From contig CM074135.1 in the NCBI GenBank assembly GCA_037178625.1, positions 2,172,001 to 2,236,000 of the forward strand: 64,000 bases of DNA, written 5' to 3'. This document shows positions 10,629 through 19,782 of the stretch, one piece after another. The translations under genes were made by a program, and so were the position numbers. The notes beneath the pieces were generated by a model that saw nothing but the letters and a program-made list of their open reading frames with translations, had not been told where the DNA came from and ran no database searches. Within the stretch, counting starts at the first letter, position 1. Every line of letters starts with the position of its first letter. This stretch comes from Skeletonema tropicum (lineage: Eukaryota > Bacillariophyta > Thalassiosirophyceae > Thalassiosirales > Thalassiosiraceae).

Positions 10629-13600
10629 TATCATACCACCCACAGGCATCAACTGATAATACGTCTTTTGTAGACATGTCTGAAGGTCTTTGATGGGGGC
10701 CGTCTGGCAGCACAGACCGTATGAAACTTTGGGCCAAAAACAAGCTGATAGCCATGTCCAGAATTGACGCCGATTCAATCTACTCCCCAGAACTTTTTGC
10801 GCACAATCAGATGCTTTCTCGATTAAAACGTCCAGAGGACCTTTGCACTCCTCAGAACAATTGCACTTGCTGCGGCACGAACCAGACGGGCTTGTTGCCA
10901 CACCTAGCATAGTCTCCGGATGCTCCACAGAGTGATGCTTCATCAAAAATGGGGTCCCATCTGGAAGAGACAATTCAATGTCGTAATAGCAATCCTTGGA
11001 GTGATCTTCATACAGCCAACACTGCTTCCTCTCGTCGTAATAGTAAGACATCAAATAATAGAAGCACTTATCAGGGTGTAGGGTGCCCCCTGTTGCCATC
11101 AAAAGATTATTCCAACTGCGGACGCTTGCTGTCAGAGCTGCATGAACCTCATTTATTGTCTCCCTCTTCTTCATATTGATATGAATGATATCCGTATCAT
11201 CGACAAAGAGAATAGCCGCCAAGTCAATTTGTTTGGATGGTGTGAAAGGGCAAACGAAGGTCGCTCCATGTCCATCGGCTTTGTGAGCCATCAAGATGGT
11301 GATACTAATTGCTGCCCACCCGGCAGGTGCAGCACCATTTCCTTGACACAGACCTTGATACTTAACTTCGACAGTACTGTTTGCGCACCGTGTTGAGTCC
11401 CCATACGCAGTTCGCAAGAAGTACCGCATCTCCTGGATTGTAGTAAGCATAGACTCTGTTGCCGACTGCTCAACTCCAAAGGCTTGAAACACCAAAGAAG
11501 CAATGGCATGTGCTATTCTGTCATAGCAGTTGCTTGCATCTACCGAAGCAATAGCAGCCGGAGTACGAAGTTGCCGTCCTATATCAAAGAATAGTATTTT
11601 TGCCAAGGCCCCATCATCTGCCGTCCTATTTTTCTCACTGAATATCTCTTCTGGCATGAGTTGGTATTTGCGAATATTATTCATCATCCTATCACCGTAT
11701 ATGATCTTGTTTGCTTTGTTCAAGTCAGCCTCCAACAATAGGATGCTGCGCAATTTGGTGACTAGTCGACTGCCTGCTTTCTTTTCGAGCATGCAGGCCA
11801 AGCCGCGTTGCCACCTTGACAAACTGATACCCCTCATGAGAGCGAGAGATATTTTAACCGCGTGATAGTTGGAGATATACTCCGACTCTGCGCCCGCAAT
11901 GTAATGGCCAAAATGGAAGCCAGAAATAGACGATGATGTTGCCTCCTTCGACCGTCTCCAGCTCTTAGCCCAAGTCACCTCATCAATCAAGGTCTCGACT
12001 GAGTCCATCGGAACAAGAGATCGAATCTTTGCAATCTGCTCAAATAACTGTTTCGTTGCCTCATGATAATCGTCAGAGAATTCATAAGTGCCATCCAGCA
12101 CTGCCCTGGCAGCAACTGTGTCGGCGTTGTATCCAAATTGACCTCGAAGACGCCCTTTGCAGATAGGTGCTTCTTCCGCCTGATAGAATCGTTTGCCCTC
12201 ACCATGAATGTTTTCCAAAATGGCTTTTTCCACTGAATCTTTTGTGTCATATTCTACCACATTACCACCATCAGTTTCCACCTGCACTGTTCGAATGCTA
12301 CCGCTAAACCGTTTACCGAGATTGTAATTCAACTTCCTCCAGAAACGTCTATCTCTCTCTCCTTTAATGATGGCAAGTATACGCTTCTCTGCAGCCTCAT
12401 CACCCTTCTTTTTAGCAATATCCAGCCGACGATTCAGATGTTTCTTTCTATAGTGATGTCCATGTTTCCTAAAATGATCACACTTACTGTCGCAAGCCTT
12501 GAGTCTAGCGGCGATCTCTGCTACTGAGAGGTTGAATGGACGAAGGATCTTTAGCTTCCGACATTTTCGTTTCAAATTCCCTCGGTTCACCTTCCTTCCC
12601 GCATGATAGCGGAGAAGTGTTCTATAGACTTCGCCTCGCTTTATCCAAGTCACTGATTCTGCCGAGAATGGTATTCTACCTGCCTTGATTTTGCGGCACT
12701 TCGATTCTGCGTGAGCCATATATTGTTTGCTTTTCTCTTCAGAGGACGCGAGAGCAGTACGAGCTTCTTCTTTTGTTTGTGCCTGGTATGCGGCACGATG
12801 ATCGTCATCTACCCTATGCCTGATCAGGTTCGTTTCTAGCAATTGGTTGTATCTCTCCGCAACTCTGGGGAGTTTGGTATTCAGTCGTCTCGCCTTCAAC
12901 TTTTTCACACGGACCAAGGAGCGGCCAACAAGTGATGACAACGAGAAATCTACCACGAAGCATCGGTGATCACCCATTCCATAACCCACCGGCATTACAC
13001 ATGCATTCAAAACATCAATATCCCTTGTCGCCCACACGCCATCGATAGGTTGAGAGCCGCGGAAATAAGTTGCACCAAGCTGCTTCCCAGTGTAGTCTCC
13101 TACCACCTCCTTCATCGCTAACCCGTCTACTTCCGTTAGAGCTTGTCCGATCCGCTTGGTGTAGATATTCTCATTAGCATCTAGGCAAACAATAATTCGG
13201 TCTCCTTCCTCACGCCACCTCTTGAGTAGAGCAATCAAGTCCTCATAGAATTTGTCTCTTGGCTTGACGTCAGGCTGCTTTTTTTGAATAAAGTACCGTC
13301 GTTGTTGTTGGTAACTAGTGCTGGGGCCTTTACTAACGCATGGTTGATATCCGCAGACAACCCAAGTTGAAATACCATTCTCTCCGATGTACCTCGAGAA
13401 CGAGAATCTTCCCAGGCCAGTGACGTCTTGTCCACTATTCATATGGTCGAACTGTTCAGCCAGTTGGCCAAACGTGAGAATTCCAGTCCCTCCTTCCTGA
13501 ACTCTAGAGATAGCACCCTCATGAGTATTGCAGCCATGTACCACCTTCACTTCGGCTTCTCCTCCGTTAAATAGTTGAGCCAAACCATTGACATTCTTCT

Positions 13601-14015
13601 TGTGGTTGAAGTTGATTTTGATCTCATTAAAGGCTGCAATGTCGACCTCCAATTCATCCAACATTTCTCTACCTCTATCCAATTTGATATTACCACTCAT
13701 GCGATTATTCAACCCATTGATGTTTTCGTAGAGTAGTCGGACAACACCCTCCCGTTTTGCCTGGGGAGCTCTGCCATGGACCCTCATGAGATCGTCATCG
13801 ACCGTCCTCACCTCCTCTAACTCTTGTCGAGTAAAATGTTCCTCTAGAAACCTCTTCTCAGCAGCAGAGGTCAACTCCCCAACAGTGCCAGTTTCATCTA
13901 TCGCCTCCTCTATCAATGTTTCCCTTTGCAACGCCCGAAGCGTCTCTGCATCCACAACCCTCCTCGCCCTTCGATCAATCGCAGTCATGATTGTCTCAAT
14001 ATTTCCTGCTGCCAT
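10626..14015 (-). CDS. Endonuclease-reverse transcriptase part of the TIR-element polyprotein
   Basis: This part has 1129 aa from the first ATG (14015) to a TGA. Residues about 95-355 form an APE-type endonuclease (EEP fold): ENINGLN, NEIKIN, LDANEN, PIDGVWA and GMGDHRCF, in the order expected for the catalytic Asn, Glu, Asp and His. A basic linker follows. The reverse transcriptase has motif A ASVDASNCYD near 820, motif B GLCQGNGAAPAGW near 895 and motif C FVDDTD near 937. This is the non-LTR (LINE) arrangement. LINE endonucleases nick the target and prime cDNA synthesis there. The frame goes on past the TGA into RNase H. Related proteins tend to have Arg at this place, so a CGA-to-TGA change is likely; readthrough is possible. 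Confidence 0.85.
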   Translation of the reverse strand: MAAGNIETIMTAIDRRARRVVDAETLRALQRETLIEEAIDETGTVGELTSAAEKRFLEEHFTRQELEEVRTVDDDLMRVHGRAPQAKREGVVRLLYENINGLNNRMSGNIKLDRGREMLDELEVDIAAFNEIKINFNHKKNVNGLAQLFNGGEAEVKVVHGCNTHEGAISRVQEGGTGILTFGQLAEQFDHMNSGQDVTGLGRFSFSRYIGENGISTWVVCGYQPCVSKGPSTSYQQQRRYFIQKKQPDVKPRDKFYEDLIALLKRWREEGDRIIVCLDANENIYTKRIGQALTEVDGLAMKEVVGDYTGKQLGATYFRGSQPIDGVWATRDIDVLNACVMPVGYGMGDHRCFVVDFSLSSLVGRSLVRVKKLKARRLNTKLPRVAERYNQLLETNLIRHRVDDDHRAAYQAQTKEEARTALASSEEKSKQYMAHAESKCRKIKAGRIPFSAESVTWIKRGEVYRTLLRYHAGRKVNRGNLKRKCRKLKILRPFNLSVAEIAARLKACDSKCDHFRKHGHHYRKKHLNRRLDIAKKKGDEAAEKRILAIIKGERDRRFWRKLNYNLGKRFSGSIRTVQVETDGGNVVEYDTKDSVEKAILENIHGEGKRFYQAEEAPICKGRLRGQFGYNADTVAARAVLDGTYEFSDDYHEATKQLFEQIAKIRSLVPMDSVETLIDEVTWAKSWRRSKEATSSSISGFHFGHYIAGAESEYISNYHAVKISLALMRGISLSRWQRGLACMLEKKAGSRLVTKLRSILLLEADLNKANKIIYGDRMMNNIRKYQLMPEEIFSEKNRTADDGALAKILFFDIGRQLRTPAAIASVDASNCYDRIAHAIASLVFQAFGVEQSATESMLTTIQEMRYFLRTAYGDSTRCANSTVEVKYQGLCQGNGAAPAGWAAISITILMAHKADGHGATFVCPFTPSKQIDLAAILFVDDTDIIHINMKKRETINEVHAALTASVRSWNNLLMATGGTLHPDKCFYYLMSYYYDERKQCWLYEDHSKDCYYDIELSLPDGTPFLMKHHSVEHPETMLGVATSPSGSCRSKCNCSEECKGPLDVLIEKASDCAQKVLGSRLNRRQFWTWLSACFWPKVSYGLCCQTAPIKDLQTCLQKTYYQLMPVGGMI

Positions 14016-14158
14016 CTTCCCATTCCTAATGATATGTTTAATGTTCCCAAATTTGTCAATCAGCTTAATACGACGTTGTGTTTCTTCTCTTGTCCTAAAA
14101 GCTTGGGCTCGACGTTGATTGCGTGTTCTTCTTATTGTACACACCACCCCTATCAACC
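14016..14158. promoter_or_regulatory. Candidate bidirectional promoter inside the TIR element
   Basis: The polyprotein ATG (14015, minus) and the RING-protein ATG (14159, plus) diverge across only 143 bp. Both 5' leaders and any shared promoter must lie here, or overlap the neighbouring coding sequence. No definite TATA box is seen. The polyprotein frame stays open through this region from a GTG at 14243, so a longer N-terminus is possible. Confidence 0.4.
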
Positions 14159-17100
14159 ATGAGGGGAGGGCGTAATTCGGGCGGTAGAGGCTCTCGAAGT
14201 AAGAGGTCTCGCAATGATCAGGAATTGACTGATCGTGAGGCACGTCTTCGTGCTAGGTCGGCTGCAGCGGAGGAGCGAAGTAGTGTACCCCCTCCAAATG
14301 AATCTGAACAAGTTGCTGTTCCCCATGATGGCTTGGAGTGCGCCTGCTGTAACAAGGCAATCGCAAATACCGATGATCATGTCATCATTACTCCGTGCGA
14401 GCATCACCTGTGCACGTTATGTACGCTCAGATCTCATACGTCTCGTGGTCGTAATGAGCATTGCTGCCCTGTAGTCTCATGCAATAACAATATTACGAGT
14501 GGGTGCGGATATGTGAGTTGTCGTGATGAGAGAGAGACACTGATTAACACTACACACAGCGAGGATTATGTGAGGGGAAATTTTCCAATCGACATCTTGT
14601 TACAGGATCATGAAGACAATTTGATAGATGAACCTGAAGGACGAGCGTACGTCCTCTTCGCCGCAGTTGCAACGAATAATAATTCACAATTGGAGTTTAA
14701 TTCGATTGTATCAACACACTTCCTTAGCAAGGACGCTGACATAAACGAAATGGATGAATCAGCAAAGTCGATTGGAGAATTTGGTGCGTTTCTTCATCCA
14801 GTCATTATTGATCCAAGCCGGCCTACCAGTAGGCACCGTCCTGTTTTATCTCCCCGTGAGTTGTTGGAATACCGAATCGCAAATATGAGACTGATTGATA
14901 CATTCCTATACGGCTTGGCCACTGGGAATTCTAGAGTGGACGCAGATTTAATTCTGAAGCCAGAACAGCAGGATCATCAGAGCAAATTTCTCGCCGCTGC
15001 TGTTGTGTCATCGGACGTTATAATGAGAGGAAGTGTCAACCATCCCTTGGAGTTCCAGTTGACAATGAAGGAGGTGGTACATCGTCAAAAGGTGACTAGT
15101 GAGTGTCATGCCCTTTTCTCTGCTCTGCACATCGCACCTTGTAAGGCATATGAGATAAACAAACGACATGATGCAGTCGTGGAAAGGATGAAGAAGGGGG
15201 TCAAACCTGGTCCCCGTGATTTGGTGATAATTTTATTCGACAACATTGGATACAAAGTTTTGGGCCGCCAAGCTTCCTATGACCAATGGATCATTGTAAA
15301 TATTGTTGTGATAAAGGAAGCCGACCTAAAAAAGTTGGGTTTCTACATGCACGACGATGACCCGTCCAAACAAATATCGCGTCAGCCAAGTGTAGACTGG
15401 GAAGAAAACATTAGAGCTTGTGGAGAAGATGTAGCAATGAAAAAGGCATTGGCCAAAGCCGTTGTGGGTGTCACGGATGCGGACATGGATAAACTGGCGG
15501 AATGTATAATGAATGATATCCAAATTGAAGTGAAGTACCAAGACGATCTAATGAACAGCAACTACGGGCTCGGGAAAATCCTTCCGAGGCTGGACCTCAT
15601 CATCAACGCAGCAACGAAGGAGGCAATGGAGGAGCGAAAGGATAAGCGTGGCCGTGGTGAAGACGATACATTGTCGAGCTCCGTTCAGCATGTAGACTTC
15701 ATGCCTAGAGATAGTGCGCCTACTAATGTGGAGAATGAAATCGGTGGTAATGTACTGGGGCGCAACGTAAGCGACATTGGCGACGACAATTCTGATTTAG
15801 AAGATGATAGCGACGATGAAGAAGCAAACCGAGACAAGAAGGCTCCTCGCAACCGCTACAATACAAACAATACAAAGCTGCAAATGGTGCAGGATGACTT
15901 GTGTAAGACCACATCTGTTGAGAAGTTGATGAAATATGCTGCTGACTCGAGAAAGCAGCAGTTAGAGGAATGGGAAGAGGTGAAGAGCGATCACGACGCC
16001 ACCGCAGAGCCACCCCTTGCAGAGATTATTAGTCCATTAGGTACAGATGGGCAGCCGGCTGCTCAAGCTAGCAAGATCCTTCGGGAGGATAATGGCGCTA
16101 TATTCCCAAAGGAAACGTTTGTATCTTTTGGTGGACTTCACACTGTTATGAAGACTCTCAATGCCAATGGCGAGTTCTTCGAAGCACTGCTCAGAGAAGT
16201 TATATCTGCAATTAGGGACTCATTGCATAAACAGGATTGGTTTCTTTTCCCTAAAGATCCAGGGCAGCGCTTGGCGGAAGATCCATTAGTGACCTTGGCC
16301 CATAATGTGGTTGCATCGTATGAGTATTCAAAATTCAAAGGTTCCGCTGCATCCGCTAAAGAAGTACTCGAATTCATGATACAAAGGGGCACGGAATATT
16401 CAACATGTGCTTTTGCTCTGTTACAGATACGAATGGGAGCAATAGCAAAGATGATGCGTAACTCCGAACGTGTCGGAAAAGAGGATGGGGTGCAGCTTTT
16501 CTTCACAACACTCAAATTTGCATTGAAACTCTTCACCCTCACACACAAGACTGATTATGTGTGCCTTGGTTGTGACTTATTGCTGTGGTATCACTGTGCA
16601 TCTCCGGCACAACGAAAGATCTATGAAAATTATATCTTTACCCAGACAACAGTGAATGGTAAATCTATCTTCCATGATTACTTCGTTGAGTTATCCGTAA
16701 TGGATCTTCGGAAGTTCACGGGGAAAGTATTTTACCAGGGGCTGTGTTCCGAGTTGGAGTATTTGGCAGCCACCCTTCCTGAGAAAAATTGCGAGAGCAA
16801 CGATGCCCGGGTGTTACGAGATAAAGATGCTACTTCTAGGAAGTCGGATCGGTATGGTATCAAATTGAATGACTACCTTGGCAAGCTAGTGGAGAAGATC
16901 ACTGATATGAAGCTTTGGGCGCCAGATGAGACGCCAGTAATGAGGGGAGAGAAGGCAAACACAGAAGTTCCATGCGATTCGGATATTATCACTCTGCCCG
17001 GAGGAGTCAACCTTCCAGCGATGACTCTGTCTTCAATCATGGGTACTGGAGATGAGAGGTTGGAAGAATACTTTATCACATACTACATCGACAATTATAA

Positions 17101-17545
17101 TGCTGTTGAAAGATCTGAGAAAGGCCTAGCAAAGGTAAAGACTACGATGAAAGATCTAAAGGCAGCAGTGGAATTGGATACGAAACTTGCAACTACAACA
17201 AGCGCACAAGATCTAAAGCCAAGAGAGTGCAAAAAAGCTTTGCTTCTGAAAGAGATAGATCGCATGATCAAGCGAGATAAAGCGAGGACGAAAAAGAAGG
17301 TGAAAATTCCAGCGCACGAGATGAATTTGAACACAAAGAAAGATATTATCATTAAGTTCCTTATCAAATGGCGTCAAAAAGAGTTCAAAGCTTATCCGAA
17401 GCTAGCACAAGAGCTGAAGGATGGAATTTTGACGAGACAGAGTGAATCTAATCGTGTGACGCATGCATCTAGAAAGGAGCTAATGGAGTCGGAGTTCTTC
17501 TCTCTAGGAAAGCATCTACGCGAAAAGGGAGACACATATTCATGA
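14159..17545 (+). CDS. RING-finger protein of the TIR element (candidate transposase-like partner)
   Basis: This protein has 1128 aa from the ATG at 14159 (MRGGRNSGGRG). The N-terminus is Gly/Arg-rich. At about residues 60-110 there is a RING-type finger: C-x2-C, PCEHH, C-x2-C, and CPVVSC. The middle contains ILFDNIGYKVLGRQ, reminiscent of the D-N motif in large transposon-associated proteins annotated as DUF6589. This resemblance is from memory and unverified. An acidic linker (DDNSDLEDDSDDEE) lies at about residues 540-560, and the C-terminal third is helical and Lys-rich. There are no membrane segments. As the largest non-polyprotein gene of the element it may supply end recognition, ubiquitin ligation or packaging, but its function is unknown. 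It is intact, without internal stops, suggesting recent activity. Confidence 0.7.
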   Translation: MRGGRNSGGRGSRSKRSRNDQELTDREARLRARSAAAEERSSVPPPNESEQVAVPHDGLECACCNKAIANTDDHVIITPCEHHLCTLCTLRSHTSRGRNEHCCPVVSCNNNITSGCGYVSCRDERETLINTTHSEDYVRGNFPIDILLQDHEDNLIDEPEGRAYVLFAAVATNNNSQLEFNSIVSTHFLSKDADINEMDESAKSIGEFGAFLHPVIIDPSRPTSRHRPVLSPRELLEYRIANMRLIDTFLYGLATGNSRVDADLILKPEQQDHQSKFLAAAVVSSDVIMRGSVNHPLEFQLTMKEVVHRQKVTSECHALFSALHIAPCKAYEINKRHDAVVERMKKGVKPGPRDLVIILFDNIGYKVLGRQASYDQWIIVNIVVIKEADLKKLGFYMHDDDPSKQISRQPSVDWEENIRACGEDVAMKKALAKAVVGVTDADMDKLAECIMNDIQIEVKYQDDLMNSNYGLGKILPRLDLIINAATKEAMEERKDKRGRGEDDTLSSSVQHVDFMPRDSAPTNVENEIGGNVLGRNVSDIGDDNSDLEDDSDDEEANRDKKAPRNRYNTNNTKLQMVQDDLCKTTSVEKLMKYAADSRKQQLEEWEEVKSDHDATAEPPLAEIISPLGTDGQPAAQASKILREDNGAIFPKETFVSFGGLHTVMKTLNANGEFFEALLREVISAIRDSLHKQDWFLFPKDPGQRLAEDPLVTLAHNVVASYEYSKFKGSAASAKEVLEFMIQRGTEYSTCAFALLQIRMGAIAKMMRNSERVGKEDGVQLFFTTLKFALKLFTLTHKTDYVCLGCDLLLWYHCASPAQRKIYENYIFTQTTVNGKSIFHDYFVELSVMDLRKFTGKVFYQGLCSELEYLAATLPEKNCESNDARVLRDKDATSRKSDRYGIKLNDYLGKLVEKITDMKLWAPDETPVMRGEKANTEVPCDSDIITLPGGVNLPAMTLSSIMGTGDERLEEYFITYYIDNYNAVERSEKGLAKVKTTMKDLKAAVELDTKLATTTSAQDLKPRECKKALLLKEIDRMIKRDKARTKKKVKIPAHEMNLNTKKDIIIKFLIKWRQKEFKAYPKLAQELKDGILTRQSESNRVTHASRKELMESEFFSLGKHLREKGDTYS

Positions 17546-17565
17546 TAACAATCTGTAATAGTGAA

Positions 17566-17973
17566 TTAGTTCCTAGGACGTAAAGGCCGAGTCTGAGTTG
17601 TAACAGTAACAGCTGAACCAAGATTGGTAAGAACTTGCTCCATTATTTGTACTTTCGGTGCTCTCTCCCTAGACTTCTTCTCCGCCGCATAGTACTCGTC
17701 AGTCTCTTTAACGCTGCTAATGAATGTCAAATTATAAGACTGACTTTCGTTGCCCGTGATGCGGCTGACTCGCGATGCACTCGCATCATTCGCAGCTTGT
17801 TGCTTCGCCGACGGCTTCAACACTCGACCAGTTCGGGACGTCTTCTTTGGAGCCTCAATGCTCGATGAGTTGACCACCCCCGACTCTGCAATAGGGGTGG
17901 TTCCCCTACCGTTTTGGATGGAGAGTTCGTTACAATCCTTGGATTGATCGGTCGGTTGAGTTTTGGCTGACAT
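17566..17973 (-). CDS. Small basic protein at the right end of the TIR element
   Basis: This is a 135-aa ORF with a proper ATG at 17973, starting only 21 bp inside the right inverted repeat. Its stop lies 20 bp from the stop of the convergent RING gene. I do not recognise the family. It is Ser/Thr-rich and has a basic patch, KKTSRTGRVLKPSAKQQ, of a kind often seen in transposon-borne accessory proteins. There is no signal peptide or membrane segment. Its position suggests the repeat doubles as its promoter. It could be a nucleic-acid-binding accessory or a chance ORF; tight packing favours a real gene. Confidence 0.5.
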   Translation of the reverse strand: MSAKTQPTDQSKDCNELSIQNGRGTTPIAESGVVNSSSIEAPKKTSRTGRVLKPSAKQQAANDASASRVSRITGNESQSYNLTFISSVKETDEYYAAEKKSRERAPKVQIMEQVLTNLGSAVTVTTQTRPLRPRN

Positions 17974-17994
17974 CGGAGGTCGGAATGATTGAGA

Positions 17995-18083
17995 TGTTTA
18001 CTAGCGTTATGCGAATTTATCTAGTGCTCGGCAAATCTTTAAAAAGTGCGACGGTGAGTCTACTGGCGTTTAAAACGCCAGCT
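17995..18083. repeat. Right terminal inverted repeat, 89 bp
   Basis: This is the reverse complement of 7732-7820 with 11 mismatches, all in the inner 50 positions, and no gaps. The innermost CTAGTAAACA is again identical. A run of C and then GAATATTC follows outside; ATATTCG also stands just outside the left repeat in inverted orientation, so the true ends may reach slightly further. Confidence 0.9.
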
Positions 18084-18238
18084 CCCCCCCCCCGAATATT
18101 CTGGGTGATAATTCGATTGCTTCTAACCAAAATAATTATTGGGGGCAGCTAGCAGTCGGGGGCAGCTGCCACTTCATCATTCCATGAAAAACGAAGAGTC
18201 AACAGCATGCGCTACTTTTGGCTCGAGTGTCGAACTGA

Positions 18239-19610
18239 CTGCTGGATGCTGGTCTCTTATTGAGACAGAGACATCAAGAGCGATATTCGCTGCCGGAGGT
18301 AGAGATAGATGGGATTGTCAGGCTTTTCACTGCATTGTTCTACGCGGATGATGGATACATTGCATCAACCGATGCAGAGCTTTTGCAACGATCTGTGGAT
18401 GTTCTTACTGATTTATTTGATCGGGTAGGCCTCAAGACCATCCTGTCAAAAACGAAAGTTATGACATGTGTGGATGCGAGGATTAGGGTTCGGCAATCCG
18501 ATGAGGTGTACTACAACACGCGGCATGGTTTCAGGACTAGAGAGGAGTGGAATCGGCGGCGGGTGGAGTGCGATAAATGTGGTATGGAACTATCTGCAGC
18601 CTCACTGAACTCGCATTTGGAGACGCAACACGGTGTGTTTCGATCAAGGGTGTTGAATCGGGACTTTCTATTGAATGATGGAGAGCCGGAGACATATACT
18701 GCGCATGCCAGCTTTGGCGGGAGTTTTTTCTGCCCTGTGCCAGCGTGCCAGGAAGCCACTGATTGTTTCAACACTGCGTGGGCTCTTCGTCGGCACTTCC
18801 GTGATCGTCACCCGCGGGACTATGTGGACGTCGAGGGATCTGGAGTCTTCCCGAAGTGTCATCTCTGCAATATGCAGACTGACCCACGGTTGGCTGCCAG
18901 ACACGAGAGGTCAAAGTTCTGTCGGGAGGGGAGGGAGAGGATAGTGCAAACTAATGCGGCTATTGCAAACCAGCGGGCTCTTGAAGTTGGCTTCACGGCG
19001 TATGGAGAGGACCTCGAACGGGTGGAGGTGTTTAAGTATCTTGGTCGGCTCATGTCGATGGATGATACTGACACGCAGGTGATTCGGAGTAATCTGACCA
19101 AGGCCCGAAAGGCGTGGAAAATGATATCTCGTCTCCTGCGTAGCGAGAACATGAAACCCAGGGTTTGCGGTATGTTTTAAGGCAGTCGTGCAGGCAGTGC
19201 TTTTGTATGGGAGTGAGACTTGGGTATTGACGGATTCGGCGCTGCGGTGTCTGGAAGGCTTCTATTATCGAGCTGCTTGCCGCATGGTACGCAAGAATCG
19301 ACCTAAGAAGAACGAACGGACTGGAGAGTGGAGTTATCCGGATAAGAAGGAGTTATTTGAGGAGGTTGGGCTGTATACTTTGACGGAGTACATCGAAAAG
19401 CGGAGAAAGACTATTGGGGCATACATCAGGGACCGCTCGATTCTGGATCTTTGTAGGGATGGTGAGAGACTACGTGGTACCAGCAAACACCGATGGTGGT
19501 GGGAGCAGCCATATGAGGCGGACCCGGAGAGGGAAGAGGATGCCTCTTCTATTGTATCTGGAGCCGCGTCTGAGGTGGAATCGCTGTTGTCTGTCGAGGA
19601 TTGTGCATAA
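18239..19610 (+). pseudogene. 5'-truncated non-LTR retrotransposon, RT with C2H2 fingers, frameshifted
   Basis: The open frame starts after a TGA at 18236 and enters the reverse transcriptase just before motif C (LFYADDGYIAS, near 18345). The fingers, palm start and any endonuclease are missing. Next come C2H2-like fingers (CDKCGMELSAASLNSHLETQH; CHLCNMQ ... H ... C) and the YLG block (VEVFKYLGRLMSMDD). The frame stops at 19180, but the protein continues in another frame from about 19175 (FKAVVQAVLLYGSETW). A single-base frameshift therefore breaks it. The tail, with WWWEQPYEAD, ends at 19610. This type occurs widely in algae and oomycetes. It is a dead copy and differs in sequence from the polyprotein of the adjacent TIR element. 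Confidence 0.8.
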
Positions 19611-19782
19611 AGGGGTTGGCTAGCTGGATCTTCAAGTGTGGGGTTTAGTATAGTCTTTTATTTCTATAACAGCAAGCGCCTAGGGGTTGCACGAGCACTG
19701 CCCGCGGACTTGTTAGTCCATTCGTTGGGAAAGACGTGTAATGCCCGAAGGCCAAGTTACACACATCAAGAGCGATAGCTGT

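Larger units (their letters stand above)
7732..18083. mobile_element. 10.35-kb element with 89-bp terminal inverted repeats and a LINE-type polyprotein
   Basis: The two ends are inverted repeats of 89 bp that align without gaps at 78/89 positions, and the outermost 39 bp are identical. Inside are four ORFs filling almost all the space: a minus-strand polyprotein split by one stop codon (8175-14015), a divergent RING-finger protein (14159-17545) and a small minus-strand ORF (17566-17973). No poly(A) or T-run separates the polyprotein end from the left repeat, so a LINE simply nested in a DNA transposon is not evident. Target-site duplication could not be resolved; a C-run abuts the right end. 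Combining inverted repeats with an APE-type endonuclease plus reverse transcriptase is not a classical layout known to me. Confidence 0.8.

Noticed and set aside
7732..18083. Polinton-like or viral integration
   Set aside because: No DNA polymerase B, packaging ATPase, integrase or capsid protein is present; the enzymes are of LINE type.
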